Assembly: GCF_024266705.1 (NCBI RefSeq)
Contig: NZ_CP100756.1
Location: 2,046,001 to 2,110,000, forward strand
DNA: 64,000 nucleotides
Direction: 5' to 3'
DNA from: Natrinema gelatinilyticum
Lineage (GTDB): Archaea > Halobacteriota > Halobacteria > Halobacteriales > Natrialbaceae
Position numbers and translations under genes: made by a program. The notes under the pieces are model-generated. The model did no database searches, was not told where the DNA came from, and was given only the letters and a program-made list of their open reading frames with translations. Below are positions 43,014 to 52,183 of this stretch, one piece after another. Numbering within the stretch: position 1 is the stretch's first letter; every line of letters begins with the position of its first letter.

Positions 43014-44207
43014 CTAGCGTTCGCCGGCCAGCGCCGAAAAGAGCCGGTCTTCGAATTCCGCGCGGCTGATCCCGTCCGAGGGGCCGATTCCGTTCATGTG
43101 GTCGACCGAGAGTTGGCCGCCGCCCATTCGCGCGTGACCGCCCGCGCTAGCCATCGGAATGTCGCTGATAGCGTGGCGAAGCGTCTCGCCCATGTGGACC
43201 CGGTCGTCGCGCGATCGGCCGGAGAGGTGGAGCGTCCCGTCGTTTTCGCCGTAGACGACGACCGCCGTCACGCCCTCGAGATGCATGAGTTCGTCCGCGG
43301 CCTGCGGAATTGCGTCCACGTTCCCGATTTCGCCGACGTCACAGACGGCGAATGGACCCTCGACGCGTTTCTGAGTGATCGCTGTCGCCTTAACCCGTAA
43401 TACGTCGTCGCTGACCTGGGGATTAGCGATTCGGTCGAGCAAGTCCTCGTCTATCCCCGGAAACAACGTGGCACAGGCGTCGAATTCGGCCCGCGAGCAG
43501 CCGTTCGTCAGGTGGTTCGTGTCCGACTGAATTCCATAGAGCAGTCCTGTTGCCAGTTCCGGTGAGATCTCGAACCCGCTCGAGCTTTCTTCTTCGTCGG
43601 CCATCGTCGCGCCGATATCGGTTAGATACTCGACGATGATCGTCGACGCCGCGCCGTAGTCGGTCCGAACGTCCGTGAACTTCGTCCCGGCTCCGTTACC
43701 GGGGTGGTGGTCGACGACCGCGATCGGCTCGACGGTCTGGGCACCGGTAAAGCCCCGCGGGGTATTGTGATCGACGAGTACCACCGCGTCCGAGCTGAGC
43801 TGCGAACTGGCCTCGATGGGGTCGAGATCCAGATCGAGAACGGTCCGGAACGCCCGATTCTCCTGGTGACGGATCTCGCCGGGGAACTGCAGGTTCGCCT
43901 CAGTGTCGACCGAGTCCGCGATCGCTGCGATCCCCATCGCACACGACATGGCGTCGGGATCCGGATTTGGGTGCATCAACACCGTCACGTCGTCGTGATT
44001 CGCGAGCACGCGCTGCAGCCGGGCGCCCGGCGGTCGTCGGAACCAGCGAATCGCCCACCAGCCGCCGATAACGAGTCCGACGACGACGAGGACGAGAAGT
44101 GAGAGAACGAGCGGTTCGAGAGAGCGGATCGAGTCGCCGACGAAACCGGTCACGAAGGGATTCGCCCCGACCAACGCAGCCCCACTCGAGACGGTCCGGC
44201 GGCTCAT
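43014..44207 (-). CDS. Membrane-anchored DHH/DHHA1 phosphoesterase
   Basis: A 397-residue protein. One N-terminal membrane helix (LVLSLLVLVVVGLVIGGWWA), then a DHH domain (VTVLMHPNPDPDAMSCAMGI, the D-x-D pair; VVLVDHNTPRG; AVVDHHPGNG) and a DHHA1 domain ending SAGGHARMGGGQLSVDHM. This is the NrnA/GdpP-like arrangement, so it may degrade nanoRNAs or cyclic dinucleotides such as c-di-AMP, or pAp, at the membrane. The specific substrate is unknown. It has no GGDEF or PAS part as in GdpP. Confidence 0.85.
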   Translation of the reverse strand: MSRRTVSSGAALVGANPFVTGFVGDSIRSLEPLVLSLLVLVVVGLVIGGWWAIRWFRRPPGARLQRVLANHDDVTVLMHPNPDPDAMSCAMGIAAIADSVDTEANLQFPGEIRHQENRAFRTVLDLDLDPIEASSQLSSDAVVLVDHNTPRGFTGAQTVEPIAVVDHHPGNGAGTKFTDVRTDYGAASTIIVEYLTDIGATMADEEESSSGFEISPELATGLLYGIQSDTNHLTNGCSRAEFDACATLFPGIDEDLLDRIANPQVSDDVLRVKATAITQKRVEGPFAVCDVGEIGNVDAIPQAADELMHLEGVTAVVVYGENDGTLHLSGRSRDDRVHMGETLRHAISDIPMASAGGHARMGGGQLSVDHMNGIGPSDGISRAEFEDRLFSALAGER

Positions 44208-44261
44208 ATCAGCAAATCAAATCGGACCACCAAGAGTTTTCCCCATAGCAGCCGGGGTTCA

Positions 44262-45161
44262 TCACTTACCCGACGAGCTTCGGAAGCGTTCGATAGCAGC
44301 GTGATACCCTTCGCGGAACGTCGGATAGACGAACTCGTATCCCAGCGCCCGTAATTTCTCGTTCGAACACCGCTTACTCGTCAGAATTCGACGTCGACCG
44401 GCCTCGGAAACGTCGTCTGCCGCTAGGCGCTCGTCTTTCGTCTGCTTCGGGGGCCGTTCGACCCCGCACTCGTCGGCCAGCCAATCCGCAAACGTCCACT
44501 TCGAGGTGGGATCGTCGTCGACGACCTGAACCACCTCGCCGCGTGCGAGGGCCTCCTTGAGCAGGTAGCGGACTGCCCCGGCCGCGTCGTCTCGGTGGAC
44601 CATGTTCAGATACCCCTCCGTCACGGGCCCCTCGAGGTAGCGCTCGAGCCGATACCGGTCGGGTCCGTAGAGGCCGGCGTAGCGCGCGACGGTCCCGTCG
44701 ATGCCGTGTTCCGGCGCGTCCTCGAGTGCGATCCGCTCGGCCTCGGCGAGTACCGCGGTCTTGTCGGTGGTCGGCTCGACCGGCGTTTCCTCGTCGACCC
44801 AGGCGCCGTCGTGGTCGCCGTGGACGCCGGTCGAGGACGTGTAGAGGAGCCGCTCGGGTGGATTCTCGCGCTCGCCGAAGGCATCGATCACCGTTTGCAA
44901 CCCGTCGACGTACACCTCGCGAGCAGTCTCGGCTCCGCGGCCGCCGCTGCTCGCGGCGAACACGATCGCGTCGACGTCCGGTATCGTCGCGAGCGCCTCG
45001 CGGTCGGTGACGTCCGCCCGTCTCGCTTCGAAGCCGGCTTCTTCGATCTGCTCGACGCCCGCAGGCGATCGGCGAACACCGATCGGCTCGTGCCCGCGAT
45101 CCGCGAGCTGTCGGCCCAGTTCGATCCCGACGTACCCGCAGCCCAGGATCCCAACGTACAT
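44262..45161 (-). CDS. NAD-dependent epimerase/dehydratase (extended SDR-like)
   Basis: A 299-residue Rossmann protein: VGILGCGYVGIELGRQLADR (nucleotide-binding Gly motif near the start), IVFAASSGGRGAETAREVYV, LLYTSSTGVHGDHDG and TVARYAGLYGPDRYRLERYL (the YAxxx-type region and Tyr). It resembles the SDR subgroup annotated YeeZ-like. Substrate not evident. ATG 45159-45161 is chosen over a GTG eight codons upstream because the Gly motif then starts at residue 3. Confidence 0.85.
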   Translation of the reverse strand: MYVGILGCGYVGIELGRQLADRGHEPIGVRRSPAGVEQIEEAGFEARRADVTDREALATIPDVDAIVFAASSGGRGAETAREVYVDGLQTVIDAFGERENPPERLLYTSSTGVHGDHDGAWVDEETPVEPTTDKTAVLAEAERIALEDAPEHGIDGTVARYAGLYGPDRYRLERYLEGPVTEGYLNMVHRDDAAGAVRYLLKEALARGEVVQVVDDDPTSKWTFADWLADECGVERPPKQTKDERLAADDVSEAGRRRILTSKRCSNEKLRALGYEFVYPTFREGYHAAIERFRSSSGK

Positions 45162-45272
45162 GACCGAACTCGCGGTCGGCTGCACATAATCTCACCGCTC
45201 GAGCCCCGGTTTCCGACCACCTGTGCTACTCGTGTCGTCGGTTGCGAGTCGATGCGCTTGACCGCACGCTTG

Positions 45273-45353
45273 ATACGGACTACTGTACGTCATTGCCGGT
45301 GCACCCGCAGGACGGTCGCGGTTGCACCGGTACATCGGTATAGCAGACCGTAT
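45273..45353. repeat. Palindromic intergenic repeat, copy C
   Basis: 81 bases with loop AGGACGGTC, oriented like copy A (left arm ACTACTGTACGTCATTGCC, right arm TACATCGGTATAGCAGACC). It lies 67 bases beyond the stop of the sulfite-oxidase-like gene and upstream of the SDR gene. Confidence 0.88.
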
Positions 45354-45419
45354 GAGGTCGAACGGACGCGAGGAAGGCGGTGCGCAACGGGAAGGTACTC
45401 GACGGCGACCTGCGAGGCG

Positions 45420-46664
45420 CTACTCGACGGTGACTTCGACCGCGTGGGGAAGATACGCGTTCTCGGCGTAGCCGCCTTCGTTCCACGGATATGCGTCGTC
45501 GCGGTCCTCGTCGGGCCGCGCGATTCGCGCCGGTTGGCGGCGGCCGCGGTCGTCCGTCGCTCGAGAAACGAGCGTGTAAGTGCCAGGAGACGGCTCCCAG
45601 ACGTAGCGAAACAGCCGCCAGGCGCAGTCGTAGTGTGGACCGAAGAACGATCCCTCCTCCCAACTGCCGCCGCCGTCAGTCGATAGTTCGATGGCCGTCA
45701 CCTCGTCGTCGCCCGCCCACGCGACGCCGACGACTTCGACTGTGCCGTCTTCTCGCGGGGCGACGGTCTCGCCGTCTTCTGGCGAGCCGATCGTGGATTT
45801 GACGTTTTCGTCGAAAGTGTACGGATGATCGATCTCGTCGGATTCGATCTGGTCCCAGGTGTCGTCCGTCGGCACCGTCGGGTTCGATTCGGGCTCGACG
45901 CCTTCGGGGTGGATCCGGTAGGCAGATTGCTGCCACTTGGTGTAGTCCTCCCCGTCGCGGTCGGTCCAGTCCTCACCGTGGACCATCGTCTCCGCGACGT
46001 GGAGTTCGGTGAGCCACTTGACGCTGTTGACGCCGTACCAGCCCGGAACGAGCAACCGAACTGGCTGCCCGTGTTCCGGTGGGAGCGCCTCGCCGTTGAC
46101 TTCGTACGCGAGGATGCAGTCCTCGAGAACTTTGGTCATCGGGATCGAGCGGGCGAACCGGTCGTTCTCACCGTCGACTTCGGGACGGTCGCCACCGACC
46201 GCAGTAAGCCACGTGTCGTCGGTCGCCGCTCCGTGGTCGGTCAGAATCGAGCGTAGCGGCGTCCCCGTCCAGATTGCGGTACTGACGGCTCCGTACTCCC
46301 ACTGCACGCTTCCTGTCTCCGGTTCGAAGTAGCCGCGGCCGTTTCCGGCACACTCCATCGTGTGCGCGACCGCGACCGTCGGGTAGTCCTCCCGAATCGC
46401 GTCCATTCCCAGGTCGGCCTCGCGATCGACCGCACCAGCCAGTGCGACTGTCCACTCGTCGGCCTCGGGCTCGAGCGTCTCGTTGCGGTGGCAGACGTAG
46501 TGATCCTCGAGCGGTGTGAGCCAGTTCGCGTACGTGTCTCGATCGGCGGCGCCGACGACCCGATACCGATCTTCGAAGTCGGCGACGGCCTCCGTGCCGG
46601 GTTTGCGACCCAGAATTGCGTCCGTCTCTCGCCGTCGGCGCTCGCTGCGCTCCGAATTCGACAT
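45420..46664 (-). CDS. Sulfite-oxidase-like molybdopterin enzyme
   Basis: A 414-residue oxidoreductase with the sulfite oxidase fold. The Mo-ligating Cys is in HTMECAGNGRGYFEPETG; molybdopterin-binding regions are AIWTGTPLRSIL and GQPVRLLVPGWYGVNSVKWL. The C-terminal half is the Mo-co dimerisation (Ig-like) domain (VGVAWAGDDEVTAIELSTDG, YVWEPSPGTYTLVSRATDD). No heme domain or signal peptide is seen, so it is a cytosolic or heme-free form. Which substrate it oxidises or reduces is not known. Confidence 0.92.
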   Translation of the reverse strand: MSNSERSERRRRETDAILGRKPGTEAVADFEDRYRVVGAADRDTYANWLTPLEDHYVCHRNETLEPEADEWTVALAGAVDREADLGMDAIREDYPTVAVAHTMECAGNGRGYFEPETGSVQWEYGAVSTAIWTGTPLRSILTDHGAATDDTWLTAVGGDRPEVDGENDRFARSIPMTKVLEDCILAYEVNGEALPPEHGQPVRLLVPGWYGVNSVKWLTELHVAETMVHGEDWTDRDGEDYTKWQQSAYRIHPEGVEPESNPTVPTDDTWDQIESDEIDHPYTFDENVKSTIGSPEDGETVAPREDGTVEVVGVAWAGDDEVTAIELSTDGGGSWEEGSFFGPHYDCAWRLFRYVWEPSPGTYTLVSRATDDRGRRQPARIARPDEDRDDAYPWNEGGYAENAYLPHAVEVTVE

Positions 46665-46745
46665 GGGGTCCGAACACCGTCGAGCTAGATAAATACTCGG
46701 TGGTATCGCTGGCCGCGAGACGACCCGACCGGAACTCGACGACGC

Positions 46746-47153
46746 CTAGGGTGCGCCGTCGGCGATCACGTACTGGACGTGGACGAACTCCTCGAACGAC
46801 ATCGGTGCCCGCTGTTCGATCTTTTGCTGGATCTCCTTTGCGTCCATGTCGATCTCGAGTTTGCTCTCGACCGCGTCGACGTCGAGGACCGCAGTCGACA
46901 TTCCGAGCAGGAGATGTTCGAGCGCTATCGTGACGACCGTCTCCGGACCGGGTTCTCCCTCTTCGAGCGCCTGAATCTCCGCCGCTTCCTCGAGTGTGAG
47001 GTCGGGCGAATCGCCTCGTGCGAGCGCCTCGAGCGCGTCCCGTTCCAGGTCTGTTTCGGCCGTGACGGCCTCGGGGCCGCGTCGGTCGACGATCGCCGCG
47101 AGCTCGTCTTCGTACTCGGCCCGAAGATCGGCGGGTGAGTCGGGAACGGTCAT
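46746..47153 (-). CDS. DUF5791-type haloarchaeal protein
   Basis: A 135-residue acidic, helical protein with the recognisable region DSPDLTLEEAAEIQALEEGE and EHLLLGMSTAVLDVDAVESK, ending MSFEEFVHVQYVIADGAP. It matches the family I know as DUF5791. Start at ATG 47151-47153; an ATG six codons upstream is possible. Function unknown. Confidence 0.7.
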   Translation of the reverse strand: MTVPDSPADLRAEYEDELAAIVDRRGPEAVTAETDLERDALEALARGDSPDLTLEEAAEIQALEEGEPGPETVVTIALEHLLLGMSTAVLDVDAVESKLEIDMDAKEIQQKIEQRAPMSFEEFVHVQYVIADGAP

Positions 47154-47254
47154 CCGTTGTTCGTAGAACATACCCGAACGGAGGGGAATGCGCCAGAAAT
47201 GCATTGTGACCTTCATCGGACGGGGCGCCGCCAGATCGGCCACTGGTCCGCGCC

Positions 47255-47755
47255 GTGTGCGTCCGCTCGCTTGACGGCATCGTCACCTCGAAGGCGGACG
47301 CTATTTTCATCGACGCCGGCCTCGGCGGCGGGACCGGCAGCGGCGGTGCGCCCGTCTTCGTCCACCACCTCCAGCGGCTCTACGACGGTCCGGTCTACGC
47401 ACTCGGCGTCTTGCCGGGACGAAACGAGGGGACGCTCTACCAGGCCAACGCCGGCCGCTCGCTGAAGACGCTCCTCAGGAGGTCGATTCGGTGCTGCTCG
47501 TCGTCGCAGGCCAGCCGGATCCCCGAAAGCGAGCCGGTGACTCGAGGACGAAATCGGCAGCATGCAGGTCCGGGACGGAGACGTTCCGCTGGTCAGCGAC
47601 CGACTCGGCGCGCTGGTGTTACTCAGCGGAGCGGACGGTCGGATCAGATTCAACGGTTCGTGGACCGAGCGCGTGACGCAAAGCGCGCACAGGAGCGGGA
47701 ATCGACGGACCACGCCGAGCAGTTCGCGGACGACCGACTCGAGAATCTCCTCTAG
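47255..47755 (+). pseudogene. CetZ (tubulin/FtsZ-like) remnant with frameshifts
   Basis: The first part reads IDAGLGGGTGSGGAPVFVHH and LYDGPVYALGVLPGRNEGTL then YQANAGRSLKTLL, an excellent match to the tubulin/FtsZ GTP-binding signature (GGGTGSG) and the CetZ core that follows it. The frame then shifts (QEVDSVLLVV in another frame) and decays. The N-terminal about 100 residues (GTPase start) are missing. The last about 30 residues of the open frame (VDRARDAKRAQERESTDHAE) are protein-like but not recognisably CetZ. It is not functional. Confidence 0.75.
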
Positions 47756-47825
47756 TCGATCCTGAACCCACGGCGATCCTGAACCGATGGAAGGGCTTTT
47801 TACTTCGGCTTCGCTGACAGTGATA

Positions 47826-49751
47826 ATGACCGACGAGTGGGTCGGTGGGATCGTCACCGACCGCAACGGCGACGGTCCACCGACCGTCGAGGAGTGGCGA
47901 CTCGTATCGGTTCCCGGGCGCCCAAGTGGGTTCGACGGGGGACCGATCGCCTATCGAACGAACTTTACGGATCCCCGATACGACGAGGCTGAACGGGCGC
48001 TACTCGAACTCCGTGGCGCCTACGACCGCGCGACGGTCTGGCTGAACGGCACGCGACTCGGAACCAACGAACCGCACTTCGTTCCCCTTCGACTCGAGTT
48101 CGAACCGCAGCCCGAAAACGAACTGATCGTCGTCTGCGAGCGACCCGACTCGTTTGCGGGGATCTACGAGACCGACGAGGTACCGGCCCACTTCGGGACA
48201 CCGGGTATCTGGTGGGACGTCGAGGTCGAATCGCGACCCACGGCCTTTCTCCGGCGGCTCGAGGCACGGACTCGTGTCGGCGTGAGTCCGGAGTCACGGC
48301 GGAGCGTGGAGACGACGGGGGAAGCGATCACGACCGCGACCACCGACGGCGCGGGTGCGACTATCGACGTCACACTCGAGATAGATGCGGGCGAGGCGGT
48401 CGACGACGCGGCGTCGCTGTCGCTCCGGCCAGCGGGGTTTCGCGGTGGCGCCACTATGGAGCGGATCCAGATCCGAGCCGACGCGGGCGAGCGGACGACG
48501 GTGTCGAAAACGATCTCCATGACGAAGCCGTCGCTGTGGTGGCCTCGCGGTTACGGCCCCCAACGACGGTATACGATCCGGGCAAAACTCGGCGACGACG
48601 CCATCGAACGAACCGTCGGTCTCCGGTCCGTCGAGCGAGACGACGACGGACTGGTGGTCAACGGCCGCCGCGTCCGCGCTCGCGGATTCACGCGGCTCCC
48701 CGGCGGCGACCCGCGCGACGACGTCGACCGGGCGGTCGATGCGAACGCCACGATGCTTCGTGCCCGGGCACACGTCCCACCGCGAGAGTTCTACAGCGCC
48801 TGTGACGAAGCGGGAATCCTGGTCTGGCAGGATCTACCCGCCACCGGAACCGGGTCTGAGCTACCGGTCGAGCGGGGGACGGAACTGGCGTCGGCGCTCA
48901 TCGAGGAATACGGGCGACATCCCAGTCTCGCGATGATTGGCGTTCACGATCGGCCGTTGGACCCGTTCGCGGATCCGCTCGGGAGCGGCTTCCGCTCGAA
49001 ACTTGCAGTTCGGTATCGGGCGTGGCGGACGTCGGTCGACCATGGTCCCGCAACCGAGATCGCCGAGTCGATCCCCAGCGATCTCCCCGTCGTTCCGACG
49101 ATCGGCGCGCCGGGAACCGGCGCGGAGGCGTCTCACCTGGCTCTCGGCTGGCAGTACCTCGAGGCGGACGATATCGACTGGCTGCTCGAAACGTATCCCG
49201 CTCTGGAGGACGTCGTCGGCGGGTTCGGAACTGGCTCTCTCACGAGTGATGACGCCGATCCCGCGGCGATTCCGGGGATCGACCCGACGCTGCTCGAGCG
49301 GCGAGCAGACGATGCCGACGCGTCCCAACTCGAGCAGACGCGGACGCTGAAGACGATCACGGAAGCACTCCGACGGCGAGGTTGTGGCATCGTGACGGCG
49401 TCGACGCTACGCGATAGTGCGCCGGACGGCGGGATGGGTGTTCACTCGGTCGACGGCGAGCCGAAACGGGCCGCCGAGGCGATTTCACTCTCGTTCGAAC
49501 CCGTCCAGGCCGTTCTCGACGGCCCGGCCAGTCCAGGAACGGTCGGGATCACCCTCTGCAACGACACGCACGATGTGCTCGAGCCGGTCGTCGGCTGGCG
49601 GGTCGGCGACGCCACGGAGACCGCACAGGTAAGCGTCGGGCCGCTCGAGACGACGCCGGTCGGAACGGTTCGAATCCCGCGGGACGCAGAGCGGGTCGAC
49701 CTCGAGGTGGCCGTCGACGGTCGGTCGGTCTGGAACAACTACGAGTTGTGA
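47826..49751 (+). CDS. Glycoside hydrolase family 2-like protein
   Basis: A 641-residue protein with the GH2 domain order: N-terminal jelly-roll sugar-binding domain (GPIAYRTNFTDP, then LRGAYDRATVWLNGTRLGTN), Ig-like domain (MTKPSLWWPRGYGPQRRYTI) and a TIM-barrel part (LRSVERDDDGLVVNGRRVRA, then MLRARAHVPPREFYSACDEA). The acid/base Asn-Glu pair expected after the SLAMIG strand reads VHDRPL, so the usual catalytic Glu is absent. It may be a non-catalytic or altered enzyme. ATG 47826 is preferred over the frame start 47787; a TTTTTA box lies near 47795. Confidence 0.75.
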   Translation: MTDEWVGGIVTDRNGDGPPTVEEWRLVSVPGRPSGFDGGPIAYRTNFTDPRYDEAERALLELRGAYDRATVWLNGTRLGTNEPHFVPLRLEFEPQPENELIVVCERPDSFAGIYETDEVPAHFGTPGIWWDVEVESRPTAFLRRLEARTRVGVSPESRRSVETTGEAITTATTDGAGATIDVTLEIDAGEAVDDAASLSLRPAGFRGGATMERIQIRADAGERTTVSKTISMTKPSLWWPRGYGPQRRYTIRAKLGDDAIERTVGLRSVERDDDGLVVNGRRVRARGFTRLPGGDPRDDVDRAVDANATMLRARAHVPPREFYSACDEAGILVWQDLPATGTGSELPVERGTELASALIEEYGRHPSLAMIGVHDRPLDPFADPLGSGFRSKLAVRYRAWRTSVDHGPATEIAESIPSDLPVVPTIGAPGTGAEASHLALGWQYLEADDIDWLLETYPALEDVVGGFGTGSLTSDDADPAAIPGIDPTLLERRADDADASQLEQTRTLKTITEALRRRGCGIVTASTLRDSAPDGGMGVHSVDGEPKRAAEAISLSFEPVQAVLDGPASPGTVGITLCNDTHDVLEPVVGWRVGDATETAQVSVGPLETTPVGTVRIPRDAERVDLEVAVDGRSVWNNYEL

Positions 49752-50564
49752 ACCGCATTCGCAGCGACCGTCGTGCGTTCTCACTGGCCAAAAATCGTCG
49801 CGTGGTTTCACCCGATATTGGCCGATCCGACTGCCCTGACTGGGTGTGAATCGGCTCGCCGTGATCGAGTGGCGGTTCTTCCACGAAGCCGAGACACTCG
49901 CGTGGCTTCGGCCTGAATCCGTCTCGGTATGCGTCATACGGTCTGCGGTGACGATGTACCGGAGCACCCACAGAACGATCGCGGTTGCTCCGGAACTGAC
50001 GGACAGCAGTTCGTATCAGTCGACCCGGACGTCACGCACATTCGGTCTCGTCTGTCACGATGGTGATATCGAGATGCTGGTCTATCGACGTTCGGCGCGG
50101 CAGTTCCGTCGCTGCCGTCTTTCTCCGGGCAAACGACGTTCTGACCGCCGGTTTTCTCTAAACGATGCACTCGAAACACGCTCGGTAATCGGATCTCCAG
50201 TGCGTCTCTCGTGTCGCACGCCGTGGATGTTTCGACTGCGCTCCAATATAAGTACCTCCCACCACCCCTGTCAACGTCCAACATGGCACGATGAGGGCCC
50301 TGAGAACCGGTTTCGGGAGTTTCGGGACCGGTACATTTAAATTATAAGCGCCAGTAGTAGCGGCTACCAGAACGCCACCGGGGCGCGTATCGCTCGACGA
50401 TCGATGACAGGAAATCTTATTCACCGAGGTTTCGCAGATCGTGAGCAGTCGCTTCGAACAGCCGGACGGCCCGTAACGAGCGCCACTCGTCTTCTGACCG
50501 GCGAGTCGCTTTCTGCCGTCCGACCGGTTCTCCGGTGCGGGTATGGCACAGAGGTTTGAATAAC
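49752..50564. other. 813-base gap without a confident gene
   Basis: Contains palindromic repeat D (49936-50016) and two AT-rich TATA-like boxes (near 50248-50256, CAATATAAG; near 50325-50335, TTTAAATTATAAG). An ATG at 50290 opens an 18-codon frame only. An 88-codon minus frame at 50158-50424 has no family resemblance. I see no supported protein gene; a small RNA is possible given the promoter-like boxes. Confidence 0.4.
49936..50016. repeat. Palindromic intergenic repeat, copy D (diverged)
   Basis: 81 bases. Loop AGAACGATC; the inner stem is CCGGAGCA/TGCTCCGG where the other copies have CCGGTGCA/TGCACCGG, a compensatory pair change that keeps pairing. Outer arms are in the B/E orientation (left GTCTGCGGTGACGATG, right CTGACGGACAGCAGTTC). 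It lies 184 bases after the GH2-like gene's stop. Confidence 0.82.
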
Positions 50565-51446
50565 ATGGTAGACGAATCGAAAAACATCGAACTGACAGAG
50601 GACGACCTCGAGAACAAATCGAAAGGGCAGCTCATCAAAATGGCCGGTCAACTGCGGGATCGGCGAAACGAGCTGAATCAGATGGCTTCTGAACGCGCCT
50701 CCAAGCGCGACGATCTCAACGCGAAGACTCGCGAGAAAGTCGACGAGGCTCAGGAACATCGCGAGAAACGCGACGAGCTAAACGAGCAAGTCCAGGAGCA
50801 CAAAGAACAGCGCAACGAGTTAAACGCCGAGGCCAACGCGCTGTTCGACAAGGTCGAGCAGCTCAAGTCGGACATGGAACTCGACGAGGGAAAGGACCTG
50901 GAGGAACTCGAGAATGAAATCGAACAACTCGAGTTCAAACAGCAGACCGAGGTTCTCTCGAGCGAGGAAGAGAAGGACCTTATCGAGAAGATCGAGTCGA
51001 AGCGCGAGGAATACGAAGAGCGCAAACAGAAACTCGATCAGAACGAAGACTTGGAGGAACTCGTCGAGGAGGCCGAAGAAGTCCGATCGGACGCCTCCCA
51101 GCACCACCAGAAGGTGACGGAGCTGGCGGACAAGGCCCAGGAACATCACAATCAGATGATCGAGGCCTATCGCGAAGCCGACGACATCCGTGACGAGGCC
51201 GACGAGATGCACGAGAAGTTCGTCGTGGCCCAGGAGGCCGCCGACCGCCACCACGAGGACTTCGTCCGCGTTCAAAAGCGCCTGCGCGAACTGGACAAGA
51301 AGGAAGAAGAAGAGCGCAAGTCGGAGCGCGACAAGAAGAAGGAAGCGGCCAAAGAAGAGGCCGAGGAGATTTATCAGAAGTTCAAGGAAGGCGAAACCCT
51401 CGACACTGAAGATCTGATGAAGCTCCAGAAAACGGGGCTGCTCTAA
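50565..51446 (+). CDS. Long coiled-coil protein
   Basis: A 293-residue, highly charged protein that is nearly all coiled coil from about residue 5 to 270 (heptads such as REKRDELNEQVQEHKEQRNE and EEEKDLIEKIESKREEYEER), with a short C-terminal end KFKEGETLDTEDLMKLQKTG. No membrane segment, no catalytic motif. Homologues in haloarchaea are often annotated phosphoserine phosphatase by similarity of coiled coils, which is misleading. A structural or adaptor role is likely. ATG 50565 follows a clear promoter-like region. Confidence 0.8.
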   Translation: MVDESKNIELTEDDLENKSKGQLIKMAGQLRDRRNELNQMASERASKRDDLNAKTREKVDEAQEHREKRDELNEQVQEHKEQRNELNAEANALFDKVEQLKSDMELDEGKDLEELENEIEQLEFKQQTEVLSSEEEKDLIEKIESKREEYEERKQKLDQNEDLEELVEEAEEVRSDASQHHQKVTELADKAQEHHNQMIEAYREADDIRDEADEMHEKFVVAQEAADRHHEDFVRVQKRLRELDKKEEEERKSERDKKKEAAKEEAEEIYQKFKEGETLDTEDLMKLQKTGLL

Positions 51447-51685
51447 GTCGAACACGTCTACCGCGTCTTTTCTCCCGATTTTCTAGATTCGAAAGCGGGT
51501 ACAGAGTCGTTCGCATTCGCGTCCGTCAACGGGCGCACAGCGGACTCTCCCGACTCACCGCCGTAGAGCAATCGTCGCGTCGGTCAGTTACACAGTCGTG
51601 ACAGTCACCGTTCCGTTCTCATAGTCTGTGAACCGTGTACTGCTCTTTTGTTCATACGGGTGTTCCACACCAGCCTAACAGGGTA

Positions 51686-52120
51686 ATGAAATCGAACGAA
51701 CATCGGTCGGTCGAGAATCCGACTGCTCGGGAACGGCTGACGGAATTCTATACGACGTTCAATCACGTCGTCACGAACGACAGCGACATCGATACGTTGG
51801 CAGCGGCGATGACGGACGACGTTACCTGGATAGACGCGACGACCGGCGCTCGTACCGATCGACGGTACTCGGGGACGGACGCCGTCCTCGAGAACGTGGT
51901 TCTAACACCGCGTGATCGATCCGATCATCTTCAGGCCCATCCCGAACGGTTCACCGACGCGGGTGAGACCGTGATCGTAGAGGGCGCCTACGTCGGAACG
52001 GTCGACGGACGGAACTTCGATATCGCGTTCGCCCACGTATTCGAACTGATCGACGGCCGGATCGACGGCTGTACGGCCTACAGGGATACTGCACTCGAGC
52101 AGCGAGTATTCGATGCCTAA
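51686..52120 (+). CDS. SnoaL/NTF2-like protein
   Basis: A 144-residue cone-shaped NTF2-like fold: RERLTEFYTTFNHVVTNDSD, ALAAAMTDDVTWIDATTG-like core (here AAAMTDDVTWIDATTGARTD), VIVEGAYVGTVDGRNFDIAF and HVFELIDGRIDGCTAYRDT. Such proteins bind small ligands or isomerise them; substrate unknown. ATG 51686 gives the expected N-terminus, MKSNEHRSVEN. Confidence 0.8.
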   Translation: MKSNEHRSVENPTARERLTEFYTTFNHVVTNDSDIDTLAAAMTDDVTWIDATTGARTDRRYSGTDAVLENVVLTPRDRSDHLQAHPERFTDAGETVIVEGAYVGTVDGRNFDIAFAHVFELIDGRIDGCTAYRDTALEQRVFDA

Positions 52121-52183
52121 CGCTGCCTGTCCGGGGATATGCTGGATTGGAAACCGACAGGTTGCAGTATACGATCTATAACA

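Noticed and set aside
47757-47785. Direct repeat CGATCCTGAACC twice, 17 bases apart, before the GH2-like gene
   Set aside because: Only two short copies, partly overlapping the end of the CetZ remnant; no further support for a regulatory role.
50158-50424. 88-codon minus frame in the 813-base gap
   Set aside because: Contains a hydrophobic stretch but no start context, no family and no codon bias; overlaps promoter-like boxes of the other strand.
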